Positions 41,455 to 50,142 of a DNA stretch of 64,000 nucleotides are shown here, piece by piece. Position numbers and translations under genes: made by a program. Positions within the stretch are counted from its first letter, which is position 1; every line of letters starts with the position of its first letter. The DNA is from Pedobacter polaris (GTDB taxonomy: Bacteria > Bacteroidota > Bacteroidia > Sphingobacteriales > Sphingobacteriaceae). The notes beneath the pieces are model-generated. The model had not been told where the DNA came from and ran no database searches. It worked only from the letters and a program-made list of their open reading frames with translations. The DNA lies in contig NZ_SWBR01000002.1 of assembly GCF_005116505.1 (NCBI RefSeq), positions 682,314 through 746,313 of the forward strand, given 5' to 3'.

Positions 41455-42561
41455 TTAAGGTAAGGTTTTATTTAAGAAAACACCCAATTCTTCTGCTCTT
41501 AAATTTCTAGAAATGATTTTTCCAGTGGGATCTAATAGGAAAGATGCTGGTATTGCTTCAACTTGATACAACCTAACTGTAGGTCCAGAAAAATCAGCTA
41601 ATTCACTTGCATGTGTCCAAGTTAAACCATCTTGCTTGATTGCTTGCTGCCAAGCTGCTTTATCTTTATCTAGTGAGATACCTAAAATAGTAAAATTTCT
41701 ATCTTTATATGTATTATAAGCTTTAACCACATTAGGATTTTCGTTTCTACATGGCCCACACCATGATGCCCAAAAATCTATTAAAACATATTTACCTTTA
41801 AAATCAGCTAGTCTAATTGTTTTTCCATCAACAGTATTCATGCTAAAATCTGGAGCTTGCTGACCAACCTGAACTGCTTTTAACTTTATAACTTTATCTA
41901 CAAAAGTTTTAACAGCAGAATTTTTCTTTAAATTTTCATCAACTTTCTCAGCATAAGTAACCATAGCTGCCTCATTACCTGTTGGATTAATAAGGCTAAT
42001 GGCATAAAAGCTAACCAATGATTTGGTGTTATCGTGTGCAAATTTAATAATCGCATTATTTAAATCACCCAATGCTTTCATATAGCTTGGTGTAAATTTC
42101 TGTATCAATGTTTCTCTATCTGCAGCATTAAGTGCAACCTCTTTCTCGAATGCTGTTTTAACAGAATCTAAACTAGTACTATATTTAAATTTTAGCGCAT
42201 TAAACTCTGCAAGCTTCTCAGCATCATCAGCTCCGCTTATTTTATAGCTATTGTTCTTGTCATTTAAATCAGCCTGTATATTAACTTCATCACCATTTTT
42301 AGCAATAAGCATATATTCTTTCTCGCCAGCATTCACTCTAAAAAAATCAGTTTCTGGAGAAACACGACTAAACTTAAATTCTCCCTTATCAGATAATGTT
42401 GTTGAATCTAAGACTTTCATTGCATTATTTGACATGCCGTATAAAAACACTTTTTTATCAGCACCTGAATTTTCGAATTTCCCTTCTATTACAAACTTAG
42501 TTTTGTCTTTACATGCTGCTAAAACAACAATTAGACTTAACATTAATACTATTTTTTTCAT
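41455..42561 (-). CDS. TlpA-like thioredoxin-fold lipoprotein with DUF4369 domain
   Basis: This 368-residue protein has a lipoprotein signal (LIVVLAAC, Cys17), an N-terminal DUF4369 beta-sandwich (about 20-120, KFVIEGKFENSG), a helical linker and a C-terminal thioredoxin domain with WASWCGPCRNE (Cys-x2-Cys near 265-268). It probably reduces or exchanges disulfides in the periplasm. Its ATG directly follows the gatB stop with no gap, so the two share a transcript even though their roles differ. Confidence 0.9.
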   Translation of the reverse strand: MKKIVLMLSLIVVLAACKDKTKFVIEGKFENSGADKKVFLYGMSNNAMKVLDSTTLSDKGEFKFSRVSPETDFFRVNAGEKEYMLIAKNGDEVNIQADLNDKNNSYKISGADDAEKLAEFNALKFKYSTSLDSVKTAFEKEVALNAADRETLIQKFTPSYMKALGDLNNAIIKFAHDNTKSLVSFYAISLINPTGNEAAMVTYAEKVDENLKKNSAVKTFVDKVIKLKAVQVGQQAPDFSMNTVDGKTIRLADFKGKYVLIDFWASWCGPCRNENPNVVKAYNTYKDRNFTILGISLDKDKAAWQQAIKQDGLTWTHASELADFSGPTVRLYQVEAIPASFLLDPTGKIISRNLRAEELGVFLNKTLP

Positions 42562-44019
42562 TTATTTTAATTTTTCAATTATCAAATCACTTATTTTCTT
42601 TGCATCTGCCTTGCCTTTTGCAAGTTTCATTACCTCGCCAACAAACAAACCTAAAACGCCTTTTTTACCGGTTTTGTATGCCTGCACTTGTGGTTGGTAT
42701 TTAGCCAATACTTCATCTATATACGTTGAAATCTCGTCATTATCTTCTGCAATCAATAAATTTAATTGAGTTGCCATTTGCAAAACGTCCTCTCCGTTCT
42801 TTAATGCAGGTAAAAGCTCTTGTAAAGCATTTTGCTGACTAATTTTTTTCTCATCAACCAAATTAATTATTGTAGCCAATTGATTAGGTGAGATTTTAAA
42901 CTCAGTAATACTGCAATTTTGTTCGTTTAACAAGGCTCTTATAGAACCTAACAACCAATTAACCAAGCTTTTTTGGTTTTTAACATCAAGTTTAGCTACA
43001 TTAAAATAATTATACAGATCAGTGTCTTCAGCTAGTAAGTTAGCTTCTGTTTTATTGATGCCAAAATCTACAATCAACTGTTTCGCAATTTCTTTAGGTA
43101 ATGCAGGCATAGCCGATTTAATTTCTGCTAACCATTCATCGGAAATTGAAATGGGTTGTAAATCAGGGTCTGGAAAATAACGATAGTCATTTGCCTCCTC
43201 TTTTGTTCTCATTGGAGAAGTTGTGCCTTTATCTGCATCAAAATTTAAGGTGCTTTGAATAATCTTTCCGCCTTTGGAGGTTACTTCTACTTGGCGTGAG
43301 AATTCAAATTCCATCGCCCTTCTAACATTACGTATAGAATTTAGGTTTTTAACCTCACAACGTGTTCCAAATGCCGTGGTACCTTTTTCACGAATAGAAA
43401 TATTGGCATCACAACGTAAAGAACCTTCCTCCATATTACCATCACTAACATTTAAATGGCGCACCAACTGCCTAATTTCTGTTAGCAAAGCTGATGCTTC
43501 TTCTGCACTTCGAATATCTGGCTCAGTTACAATTTCAATTAAAGGCACACCTGCCCTATTTAAATCTACATAAGAGTATTTAATGTCTTGATCATGTAAG
43601 CTTTTACCTGCATCTTCTTCAAGGTGGATACGATTGATACCAATTCTTTTTTCTTCTCCATTAGCCAAAACAACATTTAAGTATCCATTTTTACATATTG
43701 GACTATTGTCTTGTGTAATTTGATATCCCTTTGGTAAATCGGCGTAGAAATAATTTTTACGATCAAAAAAGTTATGCTGATTGATTTCGCAGTTTAAGGC
43801 CAACCCAATTCTTATGGCTTTAGCCACAACTTCTTTATTTAGTTTAGGTAAAGCACCTGGTAGTGCCAAAGAAACTGGAGAAATATGCTCATTTGGTTTA
43901 GCACCAAAAGAGGCACTATCTGATGAAAATATTTTTGATTGTGTATTTAACTGTACATGTATCTCTAAACCAGAAACCAATTCTAAGTTAATACTTTCAG
44001 TTGTAGTAATTGCACTCAT
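42562..44019 (-). CDS. gatB: Aspartyl/glutamyl-tRNA amidotransferase subunit B
   Basis: This 485-residue protein starts with LELVSGLEIHVQLNT, has the GatB signature DLNRAGVPLIEIVTEPD near 150 and the YAD-zinc-region segments NHFFDRKNYFYADLPKGYQI (split by position) near 85-100, then a YqeY-like tail domain. With GatA and GatC it converts Glu-tRNA(Gln) or Asp-tRNA(Asn) to the amide form. The partner subunits are not in the window. Length is normal. Confidence 0.97.
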   Translation of the reverse strand: MSAITTTESINLELVSGLEIHVQLNTQSKIFSSDSASFGAKPNEHISPVSLALPGALPKLNKEVVAKAIRIGLALNCEINQHNFFDRKNYFYADLPKGYQITQDNSPICKNGYLNVVLANGEEKRIGINRIHLEEDAGKSLHDQDIKYSYVDLNRAGVPLIEIVTEPDIRSAEEASALLTEIRQLVRHLNVSDGNMEEGSLRCDANISIREKGTTAFGTRCEVKNLNSIRNVRRAMEFEFSRQVEVTSKGGKIIQSTLNFDADKGTTSPMRTKEEANDYRYFPDPDLQPISISDEWLAEIKSAMPALPKEIAKQLIVDFGINKTEANLLAEDTDLYNYFNVAKLDVKNQKSLVNWLLGSIRALLNEQNCSITEFKISPNQLATIINLVDEKKISQQNALQELLPALKNGEDVLQMATQLNLLIAEDNDEISTYIDEVLAKYQPQVQAYKTGKKGVLGLFVGEVMKLAKGKADAKKISDLIIEKLK

Positions 44020-44059
44020 TAACGGGTAATATGTTGTAAAAAGGTCGTTTTTAACTGTT

Positions 44060-44067
44060 CAAAGATA
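44060..44067 (-). promoter_or_regulatory. -7 promoter element (TATCTTTG) for gatB
   Basis: TATCTTTG on the minus strand lies 41 bases before the gatB start. Confidence 0.45.
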
Positions 44068-44160
44068 AGATTAATGTATCAATATTATTTAAAAATGGGT
44101 AACAATATACTTATGGCATAGAATTGGATTTGATAACAGTACACACAAAATTTAAAAGCT

Positions 44161-44505
44161 ATGAAAAAGTTCATTTTATTGGCAATGCTCGGAATTGCAT
44201 TGGCCGTTTATCAACCCGCAAAAGCTCAGGTTAGTTTAAGTATTAATATTGGTTCGCAACCTAGGTATGAATCTTATGGTTATTATACCGATTATGAAAG
44301 ACCTGTTGTGCATCATACCTATTATGCTCCTGCACCACGTTACGTTTATGTAGATAGACATAAAAAGTATTATAAGCCAACTAGGGTTTATAGATCATCT
44401 TATAGCAGGCCTTCTACCAGATATTATAGTGTAAAACAGAATAACTATAAACACTATAACAAATCTTTCAAACATGGAAAAGGTCACGGAAAAGGAAGAC
44501 ATTAA
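44161..44505 (+). CDS. Tyrosine-rich secreted protein, paralogue 1
   Basis: This 114-residue protein has a signal peptide (MKKFILLAMLGIALAVYQPAKA, cut before QVS) and a mature part rich in Tyr, His, Arg and Pro with repeated YYxP/RYVYV steps, ending in a Lys/Gly/His stretch (KHGKGHGKGRH). The first 35 residues (VSLSINIGSQP) are very close to those of the next gene, 27 bases downstream. No named family recognised; a cell-envelope or surface role is suggested by the composition. Confidence 0.75.
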   Translation: MKKFILLAMLGIALAVYQPAKAQVSLSINIGSQPRYESYGYYTDYERPVVHHTYYAPAPRYVYVDRHKKYYKPTRVYRSSYSRPSTRYYSVKQNNYKHYNKSFKHGKGHGKGRH

Positions 44506-44531
44506 TTTAACCAATATCTAAATATAATTAC

Positions 44532-45077
44532 ATGAAAAAGTTAATCGTTATAGCGATGCTAGGAATTGCATCGTTATTTTACAACACTGCGACTGCACAA
44601 ATAAGTTTAAATGTAAACATAGGCTCACAGCCTTTATGGGGCCCTACTGGGTATGACCATGTTGATTATTACTATTTACCAGACGTAGACAGTTATTATA
44701 ATGTTCCAAAACAACAGTTTGTTTATTTAAATAACGGGAACTGGGTTTTTAACAACTCTTTGCCTACTAGATATAGTAATTATAACCTATATAATGGCTA
44801 TAAAGTAGTTATCAATGGAGATAGACCTTATTTAAATTATAATACGCATAAAGTTAAATATTCAAAGTTTAAAAACTGGGGTGGTAAACAATCAGTTATC
44901 AAGAATAGCAATAATAAAAAATATTATGTGGTAAAAGGTCATCCACATGGTATGCCTCCCGGACAGGCTAAAAAAATATACAATGGGAATGGAAAAGCAA
45001 AAGTGAACGTTGTTAATGTTAAAGGTAATAACGGAAAAGGCAACAACGGGAATGGAAAAGGAAAAGGGAAGAATTAA
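44532..45077 (+). CDS. Tyr/Asn/Gly-rich secreted protein, paralogue 2
   Basis: This 181-residue protein has a signal peptide (MKKLIVIAMLGIASLFYNTATA, cut before QIS) and a mature start ISLNVNIGSQP shared with the preceding gene. The middle is Tyr/Asn-rich and the end is Gly/Lys/Asn-rich (GNNGKGNNGNGKGKGKN), with HPHGMPPGQAKK before it. The two genes look like a tandem duplication in which only the start has kept similarity. Function unknown; exported and probably basic at the C-terminus. Confidence 0.75.
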   Translation: MKKLIVIAMLGIASLFYNTATAQISLNVNIGSQPLWGPTGYDHVDYYYLPDVDSYYNVPKQQFVYLNNGNWVFNNSLPTRYSNYNLYNGYKVVINGDRPYLNYNTHKVKYSKFKNWGGKQSVIKNSNNKKYYVVKGHPHGMPPGQAKKIYNGNGKAKVNVVNVKGNNGKGNNGNGKGKGKN

Positions 45078-45093
45078 TTAGTAAAATCAATAT

Positions 45094-45127
45094 AAAAAAG
45101 GCCTCGATACATATCGAGGCCTTTTTT
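45094..45127. terminator. Bidirectional terminator between convergent genes
   Basis: AAAAAGGCCTCGATA and TATCGAGGCCTTTTT pair over about 14 bases with a short loop, with T-runs on both strands. It ends the paralogue pair from the left and the 183-aa gene from the right. Confidence 0.85.
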
Positions 45128-45130
45128 TAT

Positions 45131-45682
45131 TTAAAATCTTTTGCCTATTGTAATGCCCGCTCTTGGATACCCACCAACTCCTTCAGTTCCAAACAATCTA
45201 CCAGCTCCAAGATATATTTCACCAACAAAGCCATTTTTAGTTAAGAATTTAGCTCCTGCTGCTGCACCTAATCCAAAGTTTGTTTCATTGCGATTACTAG
45301 AATAATATGAAGAAGTATTTGTATTGTAATCGTAAACGTAATAATTATCTAAGCTTGAGGTAACCACTGCCATATTCCCTTCAATAAAAAATCCATTTGC
45401 TTTTCTACCACCAAAATAAATTCTATAATTTGGAATAAATGCGAACTTAAATTCTACATCATCCTCCAAACCAATCAAAATAGCAACACCTACGCTCGAA
45501 TCATCTTTAAGGATTCGTTCGTAATTTATTTCTGGAAAACCACCAATAGTATAAGCTAAATTAAGCTTCAATTCATTATTACCACTTATACCTGTTTTTT
45601 TTAACGAAACAGTATCAGTCTTTTGTGCTTGTACAAATAAAGTTGAGGCTATTAAAAAGCCAGAGAGCATTAATTTTTTCAT
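45131..45682 (-). CDS. Secreted outer-membrane beta-barrel protein, unknown
   Basis: This 183-residue protein has a signal peptide (MKKLMLSGFLIASTLFVQA, cut before QKT). The mature part alternates strands such as NELKLNLAYTIGGFPEINYER, split by position here, and GFVGEIYLGAGRLFG and ends in GITIGKRF with a terminal Phe, as in small outer-membrane barrels. It starts 31 bases after alaS on the same strand and may be co-transcribed. I do not recognise a named family. Confidence 0.72.
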   Translation of the reverse strand: MKKLMLSGFLIASTLFVQAQKTDTVSLKKTGISGNNELKLNLAYTIGGFPEINYERILKDDSSVGVAILIGLEDDVEFKFAFIPNYRIYFGGRKANGFFIEGNMAVVTSSLDNYYVYDYNTNTSSYYSSNRNETNFGLGAAAGAKFLTKNGFVGEIYLGAGRLFGTEGVGGYPRAGITIGKRF

Positions 45683-45713
45683 TAATAGTGTGATTTTTTA
45701 GTTTTTCTAATTG

Positions 45714-48422
45714 CTAAATTATATAATTCTTTGCCTTTTCCAATACTTTAGTTAAGCCATCTGCATTTTTACCACCTGCTGTTGCATAAAATGGTTGGCC
45801 CCCGCCACCACCTTGAATTTCTTTACCTAACTCACGCACAATTTTTGCAGCATTTAATGTTTCTGAAACTACATTTTCTGAAATCATTACTGTAATACCA
45901 GGTTTTTCTTCGATTAAGGTAGTAAACACTAAATAAAGATTAGGAACTAAAGCTTTAACCTCAAAGGCTAAATTTTTAACTGCTTCTGCATTTGGTAAAT
46001 CTACTTGAGTGGCAATAAAATTAATTCCATTTACATTTTCTGCCTTGGCAGCGATATCTTGTTTCATATCACCTGCTTTAGCCAAAATGCTCTTCTCTAT
46101 TTCTTTTTTAAGTCGAGCATTTTCATCTATTAAGGCCTGTACCGCACTATTAATGTTCTGACTTCCTTTTAGCAGTCCTTTAAGTTGGTTTAGTTCTTTA
46201 CTTTGCTCAATAATAAATTGTTCAGCTTTATCTGCTGTGATGGCTTCAATTCTACGAACACCAGCAGCTACAGCACTTTCTGATATGATTTTAAAGTAAC
46301 CAATTTGACCGGTCGCTTTTACATGTGTTCCGCCACAAAGTTCTTTAGAGAAATGATCATCGAAAGTAATTACGCGAACAAAGTCCCCATATTTTTCGCC
46401 GAACAAGGCAGTCACACCAGAAGTAATCGCTTCATTATAAGGTATATTTCTCTGTTCTTTTAAACGGATATTAGCTCTAATTTTCTGATTAACAACATGT
46501 TCAATCTTCGCTAAATCCTCTTCGCTAATTTTAGCGAAATGCGAAAAGTCAAAACGTAAATTATCGGCATTTACCAAACTACCTTTCTGATTAACATGAG
46601 CACCTAATACCTTTTTTAAAGCTGCGTGTAATAAGTGAGTAGCCGAGTGGTTATCTTCTGTTAAAACTCTTTTTTCCTCATCTATTACTGCCCAAAACTT
46701 ACCATCAAGATCTGTAGGTAGGGTATCAGTATAGTGAACAATAACGCCATTTTCTTTTTTGGTGTCAGTAATTTCTACCCAAAACTGTCTGCTGTGGTCT
46801 TCTAATCGACCTGTATCTCCTACTTGTCCCCCACTTTCTGCATAAAAAGGCGTTTGACGTAAAACGATTTGATATTGTTCTTTACCTTTTGCACTTATTT
46901 TACGGTATTTTAAAATATCTGTTTCAATTTCCGTTAAATCATAGCCTACAAATTCTGTATCATTATCTGAGTTTACAATTACCCAATCTCCGGTATCTAT
47001 TGCAGTTGCTGCACGAGAACGATTTTTCTGCTCAGTTAAAGCTTTATTGAATTCCACTATATTAACATTAAACCCTTTTTCACGAGCCATTAACTCTGTC
47101 AAATCAATAGGAAATCCAAAAGTATCATACAGTAAAAAAGAAAAATTGCCTGAAATTGAATTTAGCGGAACATTTTCTATTAAAGCTCCATCATAGTCAA
47201 ATCCATAGCCATGGCCTTCATTATTTGCTGGGATAACAGTATTATTTAAATGATTTTCAAAAAGCGTTATTCCTTTCTCTAGTGTTCTCAAAAAAGAAAC
47301 CTCTTCCTCCAAAACAACTTTTTGCACAAAATCTTTCTGCAAATACAACTCATCAAAAACACCTTTAAACTGTTCTGCCAAAACGGGCACCAATTGGTTT
47401 AAAAAGGGTTCTTTCAAATTCAGAAATGTATAAGCATAACGCACTGCTCTACGTAAAATACGCCTGATCACGTATCCTGCCTTATTATTAGATGGCAACT
47501 GACCATCGGCAATTACAAAAGAGATAGCTCTGATATGATCGGCCATTACACGCATCGCTACAGCTTCATTCCAGCCATTATCTCCAGATTCTGCATTGCT
47601 GCTATATTCAAATCCAGATTTTTCTGCAATAAATTGAATTAGGGGTTGAAACACATCAGAATCATAATTAGACGTTTTGCCCTGTAACACACGCACCAAA
47701 CGCTCAAATCCCATTCCTGTATCTACATGTTGTGCAGGCAAGGGTTTTAATGAGCCGTCTTTTACGCGATTAAATTGCATAAATACGTTGTTCCAAATCT
47801 CAATTACTTGAGGGTGATCTGCATTCACTAAGTCCTTTCCACTAGAGGCATCTCTTTCTGCCAAAGGGCGGCAATCTACATGAATTTCTGAGCAAGGACC
47901 ACATGGTCCGGTGTCTCCCATTTCCCAGAAGTTATCTTTTTTATTGCCTAAAATAATCCGATCTTCTGGCACAAATTGTTTCCAAAGTTCAAAAGCCTCT
48001 GTGTCTTTGGGTAAACCTTCTTTTTCATCACCTTCAAAAATAGAAACGTACAATTGGTCCTTGGGTATTTTATAAACTTCTGTTAATAATTCCCAGCTCC
48101 AAGCAATGGCTTCTTTTTTAAAATAATCTCCAAAACTCCAGTTACCAAGCATCTCAAACATGGTATGATGGTAGGTATCAATTCCTACCTCTTCTAGATC
48201 ATTATGTTTACCAGAAACGCGTAAGCAACGTTGTGTATCTGCAACACGAGGATATTTAATGGCAGCTTCTCCTAAAAATAAATCTTTAAATTGGTTCATA
48301 CCGGCATTGGTAAACATGAGCGTTGGGTCATTTTTAACCACAATAGGTGCCGATGCTACAATATGATGTTGTTTACTTTTAAAAAAATCTAAATAGGTCT
48401 GTCTTATTTCTTTGGCTGTCAT
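45714..48422 (-). CDS. alaS: Alanyl-tRNA synthetase
   Basis: This 902-residue enzyme has the class II core (FTNAGMNQFKDLFLG, RVADTQRCLRV-type motif near 60), the editing domain zinc site HSATHLLH near 597-604 with the second part ELCGGTHV near 700, and the C-terminal Gly-rich GGGGGQPFYATAGGK. It charges tRNA(Ala) and clears mis-charged Ser or Gly. It is a single long gene with a -7 element upstream. Confidence 0.98.
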   Translation of the reverse strand: MTAKEIRQTYLDFFKSKQHHIVASAPIVVKNDPTLMFTNAGMNQFKDLFLGEAAIKYPRVADTQRCLRVSGKHNDLEEVGIDTYHHTMFEMLGNWSFGDYFKKEAIAWSWELLTEVYKIPKDQLYVSIFEGDEKEGLPKDTEAFELWKQFVPEDRIILGNKKDNFWEMGDTGPCGPCSEIHVDCRPLAERDASSGKDLVNADHPQVIEIWNNVFMQFNRVKDGSLKPLPAQHVDTGMGFERLVRVLQGKTSNYDSDVFQPLIQFIAEKSGFEYSSNAESGDNGWNEAVAMRVMADHIRAISFVIADGQLPSNNKAGYVIRRILRRAVRYAYTFLNLKEPFLNQLVPVLAEQFKGVFDELYLQKDFVQKVVLEEEVSFLRTLEKGITLFENHLNNTVIPANNEGHGYGFDYDGALIENVPLNSISGNFSFLLYDTFGFPIDLTELMAREKGFNVNIVEFNKALTEQKNRSRAATAIDTGDWVIVNSDNDTEFVGYDLTEIETDILKYRKISAKGKEQYQIVLRQTPFYAESGGQVGDTGRLEDHSRQFWVEITDTKKENGVIVHYTDTLPTDLDGKFWAVIDEEKRVLTEDNHSATHLLHAALKKVLGAHVNQKGSLVNADNLRFDFSHFAKISEEDLAKIEHVVNQKIRANIRLKEQRNIPYNEAITSGVTALFGEKYGDFVRVITFDDHFSKELCGGTHVKATGQIGYFKIISESAVAAGVRRIEAITADKAEQFIIEQSKELNQLKGLLKGSQNINSAVQALIDENARLKKEIEKSILAKAGDMKQDIAAKAENVNGINFIATQVDLPNAEAVKNLAFEVKALVPNLYLVFTTLIEEKPGITVMISENVVSETLNAAKIVRELGKEIQGGGGGQPFYATAGGKNADGLTKVLEKAKNYII

Positions 48423-48444
48423 TCTGTGTAGAAAATTTAGAGAA

Positions 48445-48452
48445 CAAAATTA
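48445..48452 (-). promoter_or_regulatory. -7 promoter element (TAATTTTG) for alaS
   Basis: TAATTTTG on the minus strand lies 23 bases before the alaS start. Confidence 0.5.
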
Positions 48453-48485
48453 AAATTTTATTGCGGTATTCTACTAAAATCGCAT

Positions 48486-48493
48486 TACATTTG
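48486..48493 (+). promoter_or_regulatory. -7 promoter element (TACATTTG) for the MerR gene
   Basis: TACATTTG lies 47 bases before ATG 48540. An upstream TTG near 48461 is 22 bases away and may serve as -33. Confidence 0.45.
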
Positions 48494-48539
48494 AATACTT
48501 TAAGTAAAAGCTACAATCAATTCATAATCAGACAAAAGC

Positions 48540-48875
48540 ATGCCATATAAAGAGAGAGAGATTAATAAAATGTACTATACCATGGGTGAAGTAACCGAAA
48601 TGTTTGGTGTAAATGCTTCTCAAATTAGGTTTTATGAGAAAGAATTTGATGTATTACAACCTAAGAAAAACAAAAAAGGTAATCGTCTTTTTACTCCAGA
48701 AGATATTGAGAACTTAAAAATTATTTTTCATCTGGTAGACGATAAAGGCTTTACACTAAAAGGTGCTAAAGAACACCTTAAAAACAATTCTGGCGAGGTT
48801 AAAGAAAATCAAAAAGTTATTGCTTCTTTAGAAAAGTTAAAGGACTTTTTATTGAAGTTAAATGAAGAGATTTAA
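48540..48875 (+). CDS. MerR-family transcriptional regulator
   Basis: This 111-residue protein has a MerR winged helix (YYTMGEVTEMFGVNASQIRFYEKEF, split by position, about 11-35; then NRLFTPEDIENLKII) followed by a dimerisation helix from about 75. It is short, lacks an effector domain with cysteines, and resembles the small MerR proteins that occur beside tRNA-synthetase or ribosome genes. It is divergent from alaS. The target is unknown. Confidence 0.88.
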   Translation: MPYKEREINKMYYTMGEVTEMFGVNASQIRFYEKEFDVLQPKKNKKGNRLFTPEDIENLKIIFHLVDDKGFTLKGAKEHLKNNSGEVKENQKVIASLEKLKDFLLKLNEEI

Positions 48876-48930
48876 ATTTCCTTAAATTGTATGCTTGAGC
48901 TAAGAAACACGAATTGAAATTACCAAATAA

Positions 48931-49143
48931 TTATTTTTCAGGATTATCCTCTGGATTAATTTCTTGATCCTCGATTTCAGCTTGGCCTTTATTTATGTCA
49001 ATATCAGTATTACTCCTTGAGTCATAATCTGCATCACTGCCTTGTATCTGCTCAGGCAAATCTTTTAGATCTGAATTTGTGATTACACCTTCATTAGGAG
49101 CATTTGTTACTTTATCTCTTGGATCTTTTTCTTTACTATTCAT
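48931..49143 (-). CDS. Small acidic disordered protein
   Basis: This 70-residue protein has no hydrophobic segment and is rich in Asp, Glu, Asn and Lys (SDADYDSRSNTDIDINK, IEDQEINPEDNPEK). It has the composition of stress-induced hydrophilic proteins but no named family. It follows a well-formed terminator and has no visible partner. Coding status is supported by the clean ATG-start frame and codon use. Confidence 0.55.
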   Translation of the reverse strand: MNSKEKDPRDKVTNAPNEGVITNSDLKDLPEQIQGSDADYDSRSNTDIDINKGQAEIEDQEINPEDNPEK

Positions 49144-49157
49144 AACAACATTTAAAA

Positions 49158-49192
49158 AAGAACAACTGCAATAAAATCTTGCAGTTGTTCTA
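49158..49192 (-). terminator. Terminator of the small lipoprotein gene at 49225
   Basis: GAACAACTGCAA and TTGCAGTTGTTC form a 12-base stem; on the minus strand it is followed by TTTTTT. It separates the lipoprotein gene from the acidic protein gene. Confidence 0.8.
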
Positions 49193-49224
49193 GATTTATA
49201 ACAATTAACTAAATACGCTCTATA

Positions 49225-49419
49225 TTATTGCTGCTTTGTAGTATCTGGTTGTTTTTTAGTTGTATCTGGAACAGTTTTCATTGTATCTCTCATCATCGAG
49301 TCTCTTTTCAAACTATCTATTGCTGAAGAATCCATTGTTCCACTACCACTTTTGCTAGAGCTACATCCTGCAATTGCCATACCGGCAACTGTAAGAAACA
49401 TTAAGAATTTCAATTTCAT
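49225..49419 (-). CDS. Small lipoprotein with Lys/Thr/Pro/Asp-rich tail
   Basis: This 64-residue protein has a lipoprotein signal (MFLTVAGMAIAGC, Cys19) followed by Ser/Gly and repeated DTTKKQP-like steps, with no folded domain. Such short anchored tails are common in the outer membrane of this phylum. It is a single gene with its own terminator. Confidence 0.72.
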   Translation of the reverse strand: MKLKFLMFLTVAGMAIAGCSSSKSGSGTMDSSAIDSLKRDSMMRDTMKTVPDTTKKQPDTTKQQ

Positions 49420-49614
49420 ATTCTGTTTTTTAATTAAACTTTAATTTTCCACCTGTTATTAAGGGTTCTACTTAATAAAGGACTTTGGGCCTAAAAAGTT
49501 TTAAAAAAAGAAAAAAAATATTTTAAATTGTTTATACATAAATAGTTACCTACTTACAAAAGCTAAACAACTATATATTCTTTTTTAATAAACAATTGAC
49601 AGAGTTGAATTATA

Positions 49615-49848
49615 CTAGGCTGGATTTAAACATTCGTGATCTATGAATTTACCTATTTTACTAATAAACTCATCAGGCATTTTACCACCTCCTATTTGCT
49701 CCCAGCCATCAGTTACTTTATTGATGGTACCTACCAATTGGTCGCCAACACAGATGTAAAAAACCTCCGAAACATCACCTTGTAATAAAGTAAAAAGTAG
49801 TGGTAGTTGATTTTCAAAAATATCGCACAAATAATCAATTTTTACCAT
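49615..49848 (-). CDS. Hypothetical 77-residue protein
   Basis: The protein MVKIDYLCDIF... has no signal peptide or membrane span and includes VFYICVGDQLVGTINKVTDGW, split by position here, then EQIGGGKMPDEFISKIG. The pattern of short strands and a last helix is consistent with a small folded domain. No family recognised. It stands alone, with 200-290 bases of AT-rich DNA on either side. Confidence 0.6.
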   Translation of the reverse strand: MVKIDYLCDIFENQLPLLFTLLQGDVSEVFYICVGDQLVGTINKVTDGWEQIGGGKMPDEFISKIGKFIDHECLNPA

Positions 49849-50142
49849 TTGAATGAGATTAATTTATAATTGAACAATTATATATCAATAACCAAAATTT
49901 TGGCGAATTGTTTAACACAATTAATTACTCATTCAATTTACGTATTTATTCTATTTTTCTAAAATAATTTTGCTACAAAACTTTTAAAATCAGCTCATTT
50001 TTATCAAAAAAAGTCTAAGAAAAGATATTTTTAACTTCGACTTAACTTTACCATTATATTGGATTTGGTTTTTCTTACGCTACTGAAGATTAACGTTAGC
50101 ATTTTAATATATGCTCTTTCTGTTAAAATATTTTTTGGTAGA

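Noticed and set aside
49965..49972. TAATTTTG on the plus strand
   Set aside because: No plus-strand gene or small frame follows within 2.8 kb; treated as a chance match in AT-rich DNA.
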